Below, one piece after another: positions 26,156 to 34,285 of a stretch of 64,000 bases of DNA. The stretch is from GAS188 sp044445965 (GTDB lineage: Bacteria; Pseudomonadota; Alphaproteobacteria; Rhizobiales; Beijerinckiaceae). The DNA lies in the NCBI GenBank assembly GCA_044445965.1, contig JBIOEJ010000005.1, positions 32,428 to 96,427 on the forward strand, in the 5' to 3' direction. Below the pieces are notes generated by a model. It was not told where the DNA came from. It was given only the letters and a program-made list of their open reading frames with translations, and ran no database searches. The first letter of the stretch is position 1, and every line of letters starts with the position of its first letter. The translations under genes and the position numbers were made by a program.

Positions 26156-27253
26156 TCAATCCGACGCGAAATGACTATAGCCGGCGCTACCGCCGTTCAT
26201 CGGCATGCGCAGAATGGCGTCCACCTGTTCGGAACTCGGCGCGTGCCCGTAAATCCGCTGATAGGAAGAAGCGATCTCGGCGCGAATATTGAAGTCGAAG
26301 ATTTCCGGATGGATGAGGTCGGCGAGCCACATCCAGGTCAAGGGCGATTCCTGGCTCGGCGGGTCCCAACGATAGCCACCGATCGGCATCTTGTAGACGC
26401 GCTTGGTTTTCGCGGCGGCTGTCTCGGACAGGATGAAGTTGCCGTAGATAGCCGTAAGATCGAGATCATCCTCGAAGCCGTTGAGCAGGATGACGTCCGG
26501 ATTCCAAGCTGCGATCTGCTCCGCGTTGACGCTTTTGATGCCGGTGAGTTCGGCCGCGGCGTTCACGCCTCCGACGAGATCGATATAGAAGTCGTTGTAG
26601 CTGTCCTTGCCGCTGGCCCGGAAGCTGCTTTTGGCCTGCACCAGATAGAGAATGCGCGGCCTCTTTTTCTCGGGCAAATCCAGCACTTTGGGTCGGATTT
26701 TCGCCAATGTCTCGTCCCGCCAGCGGACCAGCGCGGCCGCCTTCTCGGCATTGCCCGTCACATCGCCGAGGAAATTGATGATGGCGCGCGCCTTCTCCTC
26801 GGTCCCGTAGAGAATGAGCCCCGTCGTCAGGCCCGCATTCTCCAAGGGCGCGATGATGTCCTTGTCGGCGTCGCCCCATTGCACGACGAGGTCTGGCCGG
26901 AGCGCCGCGATCGCTTCGACATTCGGAGCAAAGCCCTCGGACGAAGCGTTGTTGATGATGTTGCTCGGGATGTCCTCGGCCTCCGGAAAGAATGCGCCGA
27001 GGATGCCGGCTCGAATCGCCGATTTGGCGAGCGGATGCATGCCCGCCAGGCGGCGCGTGCTCCCGTCCAGCGCGACCACCGTCGACGAGGACGGGATGGG
27101 GATCGCCACCATGCGCGTCGCCGGACCGGAGAGCTTGACCTCGTGGCCGGTCGGGTCGGTCACGGCGATCGGCTCGGCGAGGGCTGCGACGACCGAGAAC
27201 AGAGACGCAATGATCGATGCGGATAGGAGGCGCATTCCTGGGGGATGTCTCAT
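26156..27253 (-). CDS. iron ABC transporter substrate-binding protein (FecB/BtuF type)
   Basis: 365 residues with a signal peptide (MRLLSASIIASLFSVVAALA, from the internal ATG at 27235; the outer ATG is 27253). Class III binding-protein fold: two lobes (NVEAIAALRPDLVVQWGDAD; VNAEQIAAWNPDVILLNGFE) joined by a rigid helix. No lipobox Cys is seen. It delivers the ferric ligand to the FecCD permease. It is the first gene of five, and two Irr-type boxes lie about 95-135 bases upstream, so uptake is expected to follow iron/haem status. Confidence 0.9.
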   Translation of the reverse strand: MRHPPGMRLLSASIIASLFSVVAALAEPIAVTDPTGHEVKLSGPATRMVAIPIPSSSTVVALDGSTRRLAGMHPLAKSAIRAGILGAFFPEAEDIPSNIINNASSEGFAPNVEAIAALRPDLVVQWGDADKDIIAPLENAGLTTGLILYGTEEKARAIINFLGDVTGNAEKAAALVRWRDETLAKIRPKVLDLPEKKRPRILYLVQAKSSFRASGKDSYNDFYIDLVGGVNAAAELTGIKSVNAEQIAAWNPDVILLNGFEDDLDLTAIYGNFILSETAAAKTKRVYKMPIGGYRWDPPSQESPLTWMWLADLIHPEIFDFNIRAEIASSYQRIYGHAPSSEQVDAILRMPMNGGSAGYSHFASD

Positions 27254-27348
27254 GATGCTCTAATCGATCCAGGTTGGAATGCTGGACGTGTCGGGCCCGG
27301 TTCAGAACGTGCGATGCATGAATCCAAAAGTCAACAATTCGTGACAAT

Positions 27349-27387
27349 ATTAGAACTAATATAATTTAGATGTAGACTTATTCTAAA
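27349..27387 (-). promoter_or_regulatory. Irr-box region of the iron-uptake operon
   Basis: Two ICE-like 17-mers in an AT-rich stretch. TGTAGACTTATTCTAAA (27371-27387) matches 12 of 14 conserved positions of TTTAGAA-N3-TTCTAAA; ATTAGAACTAATATAAT (27349-27365) matches 10 of 14. They lie upstream of the binding-protein gene at 27253 and downstream of the receiver gene. The rest of the 274-base gap (27254-27527) shows no gene. Confidence 0.6.
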
Positions 27388-27527
27388 CTTTGCTCGACGC
27401 TCGAGTTCATTCGAGGCGTGAAGCTGTGTATCCACGGCACGATCGGGACAAGAGTCCGCGCGAGGTGGTCAAAGCGCTGCGAAGACCAGGGCCGGCCAGT
27501 TTCCTCGAGATCGGCCGAGGCTTACTT

Positions 27528-27884
27528 TCAATTGGCCGAGTCGATCAAAACGACCAGCTCGTCGATATCGATTGGCTTTTCGAAGAAAGCGAGAGCTTCG
27601 AGGCGACTGGCTTGCGCCCGCATGTCTGCCGTGGCGCGCCCTGAGACGATGACAGCGGGAATCGAGACTTGGCGCGACCGCAGGCGCTGGAGGACTTCAA
27701 GACCACTAGCCCCAGGCAAATTGACATCGAGAATGACACATCCCCGGCCGCTCATCTCGGCACGGTCGAGGAAGTCCTCCCCGGTAGCGAACGTCACGAC
27801 CGAGTATCCATAGATTTCCAGCACCTCCCGCAGCGAGCTGCGGTTGGCCTCGTCATCCTCGACGATGTACACGGTCGGCTTCAT
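27528..27884 (-). CDS. single-domain response regulator (FixJ-type receiver)
   Basis: A stand-alone receiver of 118 residues from the ATG at 27884; upstream ATGs at 27899 and 27935 are also in frame. Acidic pair VEDDEANRSS, phospho-acceptor in CVILDVNLPGASGLEVL, Thr/Ser in VIVSGRAT and Lys in FFEKPIDIDEL. It resembles the receiver of FixJ but has no DNA-binding domain and stops right after the last helix. It is encoded just downstream of the FixL-type kinase, its likely phosphodonor, and may serve as a phosphate shuttle or sink, or act on another protein. Confidence 0.85.
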   Translation of the reverse strand: MKPTVYIVEDDEANRSSLREVLEIYGYSVVTFATGEDFLDRAEMSGRGCVILDVNLPGASGLEVLQRLRSRQVSIPAVIVSGRATADMRAQASRLEALAFFEKPIDIDELVVLIDSAN

Positions 27885-27980
27885 GCTGGAGACCATCATC
27901 GATCGGGTGCGGCCGCGAGCTTCTCGAGACTTCATCGGCCCACCATGATTCGCATCGAGACCGGCGCCCCGCGAGGGCCG

Positions 27981-29153
27981 TCAGTGAATTCCTCCGCACT
28001 CGACCGGGCGTGCGGGGTTTCCACGGTCAGGCACCACGTCTTGCGCCAGTGGAACAGTGAAGTGGAACGTAGCGCCGGCGGGTACGTTCAGCGTGAACCA
28101 GATTCGACCTCCGTGAGCTTCGACAATGGTCTTGGAAATGGAAAGGCCGACGCCCAGGCCTTGTTCTTTCGTAGTGACAAATTCCTCGAACAGCTCATCG
28201 GCGATTTCGGAGGATATGCCGCAGCCCACATCCGATACGGATACCCGTGTAAAGCCGGCGTCGTGAGAGGCGGTCGATATCGTGACTTCGCGGTGCGGCA
28301 TGCCCTCCATCGCATCGATGCCGTTGCGCACGAGATTGACCAGCACCTGCTGAATCTGCACTCGGTCGATATGGACGTCGAGGATTCCAGGCATGAGGGC
28401 CAGCTGGACGCGCACGCCTCGACCCGCCGGTCCCACCAAGGCGAGAGCGAGCGCTTCCTCGATGATCGCGTGAAGATCGTGCCTGTCTCGCTCGCTTTCA
28501 CGCCTTTCGAGAAAGCTCCGTAAGCGCCTAATGATGTCGACAGCGCGCTCTGCCTGTTGCGCGATCTTCTCGAGGACTTCCGCGCCCGAGGACGAAAACT
28601 CCGGCACGGGGGCCGAGGCTGACATCCTGCGGGCTGCCTGGATATAGTTCATGATGGCGGCGAGGGGCTGAGTGACCTCATGGACCAGCCCGGAAGCCAC
28701 TTGCCCCATTTCGCCCAGGCGGCTTGCGTGGAACAACTTCGATTGGAGTTCCTGCACCCTCCGATGTTCGCGGTCCAGGTCGGAGAGATCCCGAATGAAG
28801 CCGACGAAGAGGCGCGCATCGTCGACCAGCGTTTCGCCGACGAAAAGCTCGACAGGGAACGTCGACCCGTCTTTGTGCTGTCCGGCGACCACCCGGCCGG
28901 TGCCGATGATGTGCCGCTCGCCCGTCGCCAGGTAGCGAGCGATATAGACGTCGTGTTGTTCGCGAAAGTGCGACGGCATGAGTATCTTGACGTTCTGGCC
29001 GAGAGCTTCGGTCTGCGTGTAGCCGAACAGCCGCTCGGCCGCCGCGTTGAAGGAATGAATTTCGCCGCCGACGTCGATGGTTATGATCGCGTCGGGTGAG
29101 GTGCCGACTACGGCGTGGAGGAGGGCCGTTCCCTCAGTCGGATCGGCACTCAT
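27981..29153 (-). CDS. FixL-type haem-PAS oxygen-sensing histidine kinase
   Basis: 390 residues, soluble, one PAS. The haem pocket matches FixL: proximal His67 in FREQHDVYIARY, Arg73 and the distal Arg87 in HIIGTGRVVAGQ, with the same spacings as His200/Arg206/Arg220 of Bradyrhizobium FixL. The transmitter has SGLVHEVTQPLAAIMNYIQA (phospho-His) and an ATPase domain (NLVRNGIDAMEG, DVGCGI, GLGVGLSISKTIV). Start 29153 has AGG 4 bases upstream; 29183 is also in frame. It should be active when oxygen is low. The receiver-only gene follows and a perfect FNR/FixK box lies about 210 bases upstream. Confidence 0.9.
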   Translation of the reverse strand: MSADPTEGTALLHAVVGTSPDAIITIDVGGEIHSFNAAAERLFGYTQTEALGQNVKILMPSHFREQHDVYIARYLATGERHIIGTGRVVAGQHKDGSTFPVELFVGETLVDDARLFVGFIRDLSDLDREHRRVQELQSKLFHASRLGEMGQVASGLVHEVTQPLAAIMNYIQAARRMSASAPVPEFSSSGAEVLEKIAQQAERAVDIIRRLRSFLERRESERDRHDLHAIIEEALALALVGPAGRGVRVQLALMPGILDVHIDRVQIQQVLVNLVRNGIDAMEGMPHREVTISTASHDAGFTRVSVSDVGCGISSEIADELFEEFVTTKEQGLGVGLSISKTIVEAHGGRIWFTLNVPAGATFHFTVPLAQDVVPDRGNPARPVECGGIH

Positions 29154-29360
29154 CGTACCTGCAATTCGATGCGCAAGGAACACAGGCTCTCACCCCGAAT
29201 CGGCGCATGCGGGAATCGGAGCGCTCGACCGGCATGGTGATCGGGCAAGGGGACAAACTCCACAAATGGCCGGTGTCTGTTCGAAGATGTCCTGGCCGCC
29301 CCGTCGATCGATGCCGGCAAACGGATTTCACAAACGCTGCACAATAATCGTGCCGGCCAC

Positions 29361-29374
29361 TTGATCTAGATCAA
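29361..29374 (-). promoter_or_regulatory. perfect FNR/FixK anaerobox
   Basis: TTGATCTAGATCAA is an exact TTGAT-N4-ATCAA palindrome. It lies in the roughly 300-base gap 29154-29450 between the FixL-type kinase start and the end of the oxygenase operon, so the kinase gene is its likely target, though the distance (about 210 bases) is long for a class II site. Nothing else recognisable is in the gap. Confidence 0.65.
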
Positions 29375-29450
29375 TGTCCCGGCAACCAATATCTGAAGCG
29401 GCAAGGGAGGCTACTCGTGGCAATCGGGCCCAGTGACAAGAAGCCCCCCG

Positions 29451-30137
29451 TCACCTCCCGAAAATCCCCTTGAAGAACTGCGCCATGGAATTGCGCTTCT
29501 TCTTGCGCTCGAGCTCCGCCTCGTCCTTCACCCAGGCCACCTGGACCACGCGACGCTCGCCGGCGAAGGGCATGTGGCCATGCCAGGAATTATCGGCGCG
29601 CAGGAAGGCGAACATGGTGCCCATGATGGGGGGCACCTCGACCTTGTAGGGCTCGAAGCCGTCAGGTCCGTAGAGCACGCGCAGGCGCCCGGCGCCATCA
29701 TCCTTCCAGGCATCGTTCATATAGACGAGCAGCGTCATCACCTTGGCGGCGCCGTCGACATGGGACCTGCAGTCCTTCGCCTGGCTGATCTTGCGGATGG
29801 TGGTGAGGCGCGGATAGGGGCTCAGGTCGAGCCCCATCTTCTGCGACATGACCTCGGTGAATTCGGGGCTCTCGAGCTCTTCGATGAGCTGCCTGAACTT
29901 GCCCTTCAGCAAGCTGTCGTCGACCGTCAGATAGCCGGGCTTGGTGATGTTGGGGAAGTCGGCGCGCAAGGCCGGCACGGCATCGGAGTTGAGCACGTTG
30001 TCGACGAGCATATGCGTGTAGGGCTCGCGCGACACCGCGGCGCGCCGGATCGCTTCGATGTCGATCACCGGTTCCTTGAAGGCGGCGGCATAAAAGCGTG
30101 CCGACGCGGTGCTCGCGGCAGATTGGATCATGGCCAT
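29451..30137 (-). CDS. 2OG-Fe(II) oxygenase-family protein
   Basis: 228 residues. The double-stranded beta-helix iron motif appears as CRSHVDGAAKVMTLLVYMND (H-x-D) and DNSWHGHMPF (distal His), with Arg in GERRVVQVAW to bind 2-oxoglutarate. A basic C-terminus (LERKKKRNSMAQFFKGIFGR) is unusual. It is a paralogue of the neighbour at 30174-30806, and closes the pcaHG operon. Substrate unknown: hydroxylation of a protein side chain or small molecule are both possible. The start lies about 36 bases after the neighbour's stop with GAGGAGG present upstream of the ATG. Confidence 0.82.
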   Translation of the reverse strand: MAMIQSAASTASARFYAAAFKEPVIDIEAIRRAAVSREPYTHMLVDNVLNSDAVPALRADFPNITKPGYLTVDDSLLKGKFRQLIEELESPEFTEVMSQKMGLDLSPYPRLTTIRKISQAKDCRSHVDGAAKVMTLLVYMNDAWKDDGAGRLRVLYGPDGFEPYKVEVPPIMGTMFAFLRADNSWHGHMPFAGERRVVQVAWVKDEAELERKKKRNSMAQFFKGIFGR

Positions 30138-30173
30138 GGCGGCCTCCTCTCGTGATGATCTCGCGGGCGCGGC

Positions 30174-30806
30174 TCAGCCGCGCGCGCCGAGGCTCTCCTG
30201 TGCGGCCTTGAGCTTCGAGCCCATGAAGTGGCGCGCATTCTCCTTGAAGGCGGTGAAACGGTCGGTGACCCAGTTGAGCTGGATGGTGCGGCGCGGCCCC
30301 TCGAAAGGCAGATGGCCGTGCCAGGAATGGTCCGAGCGCCTGAAGACCAGCAGCGTCCCCTCGATCGGGGAGATCTCCATCACGTAGTCATCGATATCGG
30401 TGCCGTTGCGCAACAGACGCAGATTGCCGCCCTCTTTTTCCCAACTCTCATTGAGATAGATGAGCACGGTGATGATCTTGCTCTCGGAATCGGTGTGTAT
30501 TTGACCGTCCCGCGCCCGGATGAAGCCGCGAATGGTCGCCATCAGCGGCTTGCCCTCGAGATCGACCTCGAACGTCCTGGCGATGATGTCCCGGAAACGG
30601 TCGCTGCAAATCTCTTCCAGCATGATCGCGAAGGCGCCCTTGAGCGCGACCGCGCTCGGCGGATGCAGGCCCGGGCCCGGCAGCTTCGGGAAATCGGCGC
30701 TGACCTTGGCGAACTGCTCGGGGTAGACGAACTTTTTTACGACGATGTGTTCGTAGGGATAGCGCTCCAGCGGGGTCGCGGCGAGCTTGTCGAAGTCGAG
30801 AATCAT
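30174..30806 (-). CDS. 2OG-Fe(II) oxygenase-family protein
   Basis: 210 residues, related to the downstream oxygenase. Iron ligands: GQIHTDSESKIITVLIYLNE (H-x-D) and DHSWHGHLPF; GPRRTIQLNWV carries the 2-oxoglutarate Arg. Start overlaps the stop of the HpaD-like gene by 4 bases (ATGA), tying it to the aromatic operon. Such pairs of small oxygenases are not standard parts of protocatechuate operons. The substrate may be a side product of the pathway; the sequence gives no further clue. Confidence 0.82.
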   Translation of the reverse strand: MILDFDKLAATPLERYPYEHIVVKKFVYPEQFAKVSADFPKLPGPGLHPPSAVALKGAFAIMLEEICSDRFRDIIARTFEVDLEGKPLMATIRGFIRARDGQIHTDSESKIITVLIYLNESWEKEGGNLRLLRNGTDIDDYVMEISPIEGTLLVFRRSDHSWHGHLPFEGPRRTIQLNWVTDRFTAFKENARHFMGSKLKAAQESLGARG

Positions 30807-31696
30807 GCGTGCCTGCCTCGGGTCGGGGCCGGTCGGCCGGACAAGGATTTGCCCGGCCAGAATTCCACATTGACTTGTCCGCTCCCGCTCGAGGGGAAAT
30901 AGGAGCAGAGTTGCTCGGCTTCACCGTCATAGCCGTCCCAGCCGAGCAGGCCGAACAGCATGGCCGTATCCGCCATCTTCGCCTCGCCGTCGCATTTGTG
31001 GATGTACTCCGGCAAGAGGTCGACGAACTCCCGGAATCGACCCTCCCTCCACAGCTCGAGCACGCGCAAATCCATCTGCCGGTTGAACTCGCTCGAAATC
31101 TCGAACCATGCCTTCGGCCCGAGATCGGCGTTGTCCCAAAGCTTGTGCGACAGCGAGCCGCTGGCGATCACCGCGACATTCGCGTCCGAGCGCTCGATGG
31201 CGCGGCGCACGCTTTCGCCGAACCGGCGATTCTCCTCGACCGAGGCGAATATCGGCGAGGCGACCGGCACCACCCTCGCGACGCCATCGGGGTTCATGTA
31301 GCGCATCGGCACGATCGTGCCGTATTCGAGCCCGAGGCTCGGCACCTTGTGGGCGAGCGCCTTGACGCGATTGCTGCCGGCCTCATCGGCCACGAGGTCG
31401 GCGAGCTCCGGATTGCCGCGATAATCATAGGCGAGATCCTGGATCATGTGCGGCGCTTCGGGGCTCGTATAGACGCCCCTGTGACGCGCATTGCCGTTGA
31501 GATGAAATCCGATGTTGGCGATCCAGTGCGTATCGAAGACGAGGAAGGTGTCGGCGCCGCGCACCAGGGCGCGGCGGCCGAGCTCGCGTACCGAGGCGAT
31601 GGCCTCGTCACGGCTTCCCTTCAGCGGGCCATCGCGTTCCGACAACAGCATCGAGGGAACGTGCGAAACCTTTGCGGTGAGAACGATCCTGCCCAC
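30803..31696 (-). CDS. class III extradiol dioxygenase, homoprotocatechuate 2,3-dioxygenase (HpaD)-like
   Basis: 297 residues aligning along its length with enterobacterial HpaD/HpcB of the LigB fold: KVSHVPSMLLSE carries the first iron His, DTHWIANIGFHLNGNA the second, and SLGLEYGTIVPMRYMN, ASGSLSHKLWDN, LLPEYIHKCDGEAKMADT and GLLGWDGYDGE match in order. It should open the ring of 3,4-dihydroxyphenylacetate or a related catechol by meta cleavage. Found 18 bases after pcaG, so an extradiol and an intradiol enzyme share one transcript. A Pro/Arg-rich tail of about 15 residues is extra. Confidence 0.87.
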   Translation of the reverse strand: MGRIVLTAKVSHVPSMLLSERDGPLKGSRDEAIASVRELGRRALVRGADTFLVFDTHWIANIGFHLNGNARHRGVYTSPEAPHMIQDLAYDYRGNPELADLVADEAGSNRVKALAHKVPSLGLEYGTIVPMRYMNPDGVARVVPVASPIFASVEENRRFGESVRRAIERSDANVAVIASGSLSHKLWDNADLGPKAWFEISSEFNRQMDLRVLELWREGRFREFVDLLPEYIHKCDGEAKMADTAMLFGLLGWDGYDGEAEQLCSYFPSSGSGQVNVEFWPGKSLSGRPAPTRGRHA

Positions 31697-31714
31697 GATA
31701 TCTCCGCCCCAAGG

Positions 31715-32344
31715 TCAAACGTCGAAGAACACCGTCTCGTCGTCGCTCTGCAGCTTGATGTCGAAGCTGTAGACCACCTGGCCGTCGCGCTCGCCGCGCT
31801 GGCCGACAAGGCTCGCGCGGCGCTTCTCGATCTCGATCAGGCCGAGCACCGGATCGGCCGCATTGGCCTTAGCTTCATCGGAGAAATACATGCGCGTATT
31901 GAGTCCGATATTGATGCCGCGGGCGACGATCCAGAAGTTGATATGCGGCGCCATGGGCTTGCCGGCATGGCGGCCGGGCACCCGGCCGGGCTTGATCGTC
32001 TCGAAGCTGTAGAGCCCCGTCTCGAAATCCGCATTGGTGCGTCCCCAGCCGCGAAAATCCTCGTCGAGCGGCTGGGGCTGCGTGTCGGTGGGGTGGTTGT
32101 AGCGACCGGCCGCATTCGCCTGCCAGATCTCGATGAGCGCGTCGCGGATCGGCGCTCCATAACCATCGAGGACCCGGCCCTCGACGAGGATGCGCTCGCC
32201 GCGCGTGTTCGGGCCGACGAGGACATTCGAGAAATTCTTCTCGAAAATATCGAAGCCGGCCTGATGCGGCATGAGGCCGATATGGACATAGGGGCCTGCC
32301 GTCTGCGAGGCGGTCTCCTTGAGATAGTCGAGCATCGGCGCCAT
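31715..32344 (-). CDS. pcaG: protocatechuate 3,4-dioxygenase alpha subunit
   Basis: 209 residues, usual size. Intradiol dioxygenase fold with VLVGPNTRGERILVEGRVLD, the alpha-subunit active-site edge ALIEIWQANAAGRYNHP, and the diagnostic MAPHINFWIVARGINIGLNT followed by RMYFSDE. PcaG pairs with PcaH to cleave protocatechuate between the hydroxyls, giving beta-carboxymuconate. Lies 3 bases after pcaH. Confidence 0.93.
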   Translation of the reverse strand: MAPMLDYLKETASQTAGPYVHIGLMPHQAGFDIFEKNFSNVLVGPNTRGERILVEGRVLDGYGAPIRDALIEIWQANAAGRYNHPTDTQPQPLDEDFRGWGRTNADFETGLYSFETIKPGRVPGRHAGKPMAPHINFWIVARGINIGLNTRMYFSDEAKANAADPVLGLIEIEKRRASLVGQRGERDGQVVYSFDIKLQSDDETVFFDV

Positions 32345-32347
32345 GGC

Positions 32348-33175
32348 TCAGTTCCCCTCCAGCCTGTTGTCGAACAGGGTCGACCGGCGGCCGCGCAGCA
32401 CGATGTCGAAACGGTAGGCAAGCGTGTCGAACGGCAACGAGGCGTTCAGATCGAGCGGCGCGATCAAGCGCCGCAGCGCGTCCTTGTCGGGAACGACGTT
32501 GAGGATGGGGCAATGTTCGATGAGCGGATCGCCCTCGAAATACATCTGGGTGATGAGCCGCTGCGCGAAGCCCGATCCGAAGATCGAGAAATGAATATGA
32601 GCCGGGCGCCAGCTATTGACATAGTTGCGCCAGGGATAGGGGCCGGGCTTGACGGTGCGGAAATAGTAATAGCCCTCGTCGTCGGTCAGCGCCCGGCCGC
32701 AGCCGCCGAAATTCGGATCGATCGGCGCGAGATAGGTGTCCTTCTTGTGCCGATAGCGGCCGCCGGCATTCGCCTGCCAGAATTCGACCAAGGTGCGCGG
32801 CACCGGCCGGCGGTTCTCGTCGAGCACCCGGCCGTGAACGATGATGCGCTCGCCGATCGGCTCGCCGGTCTTGGCATAATTGAGGATGAGGTCGTTATCG
32901 AGGGCGCCGAGCTCATTGTGGCCGAAGACCGGGCCGGTCACTTCGGATAGGGAATTCTGCAAGGAAAGCAGCGCGTAGCGCGGCGAGCGCGTAACGCTCG
33001 TCTTATAGGCCGGCGTATACGCCGGCGGCTGCACCGACCGGTCGCGCTGGAAGAACTCGCCGGAGCCGTTCCCGGCGCGAGGCCATCGGAGCGCAGGCCC
33101 AGCTCCCTCTGCTCGTGGCGCGATCTGCGGAGAACGGGAGGCCGCATCGTCGGAAAATGCGCGATTGTAATTCAA
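32348..33175 (-). CDS. pcaH: protocatechuate 3,4-dioxygenase beta subunit
   Basis: 275 residues. The catalytic subunit holding the non-haem Fe(III): VEFWQANAGGRYRHKKD (first Tyr), GPYPWRNYVNSWRPAHIHFS (second Tyr and the H-x-H pair), then LITQMYFEGDPL. Typical PcaH begins near FFQRDRSVQPPAYTPAYKTS; here about 38 residues of Ala/Arg/Gly-rich sequence precede that, so the true start may lie further in or the extension is real. First gene of pcaH-pcaG-hpaD-like-2OG-2OG, divergent from a LysR regulator. Confidence 0.92.
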   Translation of the reverse strand: MNYNRAFSDDAASRSPQIAPRAEGAGPALRWPRAGNGSGEFFQRDRSVQPPAYTPAYKTSVTRSPRYALLSLQNSLSEVTGPVFGHNELGALDNDLILNYAKTGEPIGERIIVHGRVLDENRRPVPRTLVEFWQANAGGRYRHKKDTYLAPIDPNFGGCGRALTDDEGYYYFRTVKPGPYPWRNYVNSWRPAHIHFSIFGSGFAQRLITQMYFEGDPLIEHCPILNVVPDKDALRRLIAPLDLNASLPFDTLAYRFDIVLRGRRSTLFDNRLEGN

Positions 33176-33290
33176 GGGTCCCCTCCGTCTCGGCCGGAAT
33201 CTCCTGCCTGTCCTTGCGCCCGGGCCAGCGAGAGCCGCCAGTTTCCAACGCGCTATTCAAAAGATAAATGCATGGACTATCATCAGACGC
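33176..33290. promoter_or_regulatory. divergent promoter region, pcaH operon / LysR gene
   Basis: The 115-base gap between divergent starts holds an AT-rich stretch ATTCAAAAGATAAATGCAT (33255-33273), where ATTCA...TAAAT gives a T-N11-A type LysR dyad. It is the natural operator for the regulator at 33291. No Pho, Irr or FNR-like site was seen. Confidence 0.4.
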
Positions 33291-34247
33291 ATGAACAAGA
33301 TCGATCATTTGGCCCTCGACGGGCACGCCCTGAAGCTGTTCCTAGTGGTGCTCGAGGAAGGCTCGGTGACGGCCGCCGCGACCCGGCTCGGCATGACGCA
33401 ATCGGCGGTCAGCCACTCCTTGCGAAAGCTCAGGCGCATCCTGCGCGATCCGCTCTTCGTCAAGGCGGGGCGGGGCATCGTCGCCACCGCCCATGCGCGG
33501 GCGCTCAGCGAACAGGCGCGGCAATTGCTTGACGAGTTGCAGGCCTTCAGTCGCGGCGCGGAATTCGATCCTTCATCGGCGCGCCTGTCCTTGACCATCG
33601 CGGCCAATGATTTTCAGCGCGATCTCTTGTTGCCGGCACTATTCCGCCGCGTCGAGGCCGTGGCGCAGCCTATGCGGCTGCGCGTCATCCCGTCCGAACT
33701 GCCGACCGCGGAGATGCTGCGCGAAAACCGCTGCGATCTGCTCATTTCGCCACGCCCGCCGACAGGGATCGACGTGCTGCAAAAGCGGCTGCTTCGGGAC
33801 CGCTATCGCTGCTTCTACGATCCGGCCATGCGGCCGGCGCCGCGAACGAGCGCGGATTATCTCGCCGCCCGCCATGTCACCGTCGTCTACACGGACAATG
33901 AAAGGCTGAACTTCGACAAAAGGCTCGAGGCGGCCGGCATGGTGCGCGACATCGCCGTCAGCGTGCCGAGCTTTTCCGGGATTCCGGCCTTCCTGCGCGG
34001 CAGCCGCATGCTCGCCTCCATGCCGGGCCTCATGGGACCGCGATTGATGCGCGACTTCGCCGGCGCGCCGATCCCGCTCGACGGCAGGCTCCCACCGAGC
34101 CTATGCGACTTGCCGCTCTATATCGCCTGGCACCGACGCTTCCAATTCGACCCCGCCCATGCCTGGCTTCGAGGCCTCGTGATCGAGGTCGCGGCCGAGA
34201 TCTTGCGCAGCAATCGCATGCGGGGCATCTCACGGCCTCAATGCTGA
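33291..34247 (+). CDS. LysR-family transcriptional regulator
   Basis: 318 residues. N-terminal winged helix: LKLFLVVLEEGSVTAAATRL, GMTQSAVSHSLRKLRR; then a two-lobe effector domain beginning LSLTIAANDFQRDLLLPALF. The NDFQRDLLLP motif and overall layout belong to the PcaQ/NodD-like arm of LysR proteins. Placement divergent from pcaH suggests it activates the ring-cleavage operon in response to an aromatic intermediate; PcaQ itself is a possible identity but is not proven by sequence. Confidence 0.88.
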   Translation: MNKIDHLALDGHALKLFLVVLEEGSVTAAATRLGMTQSAVSHSLRKLRRILRDPLFVKAGRGIVATAHARALSEQARQLLDELQAFSRGAEFDPSSARLSLTIAANDFQRDLLLPALFRRVEAVAQPMRLRVIPSELPTAEMLRENRCDLLISPRPPTGIDVLQKRLLRDRYRCFYDPAMRPAPRTSADYLAARHVTVVYTDNERLNFDKRLEAAGMVRDIAVSVPSFSGIPAFLRGSRMLASMPGLMGPRLMRDFAGAPIPLDGRLPPSLCDLPLYIAWHRRFQFDPAHAWLRGLVIEVAAEILRSNRMRGISRPQC

Positions 34248-34285
34248 CGGCGGCAACAACCTGTCGCACATCGATAACCCTCTTT

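Noticed and set aside
30809..32950. 713-codon plus-strand open frame across the HpaD-like and pcaHG genes
   Set aside because: It spans several real genes on the other strand and has no recognisable domain or ribosome site.
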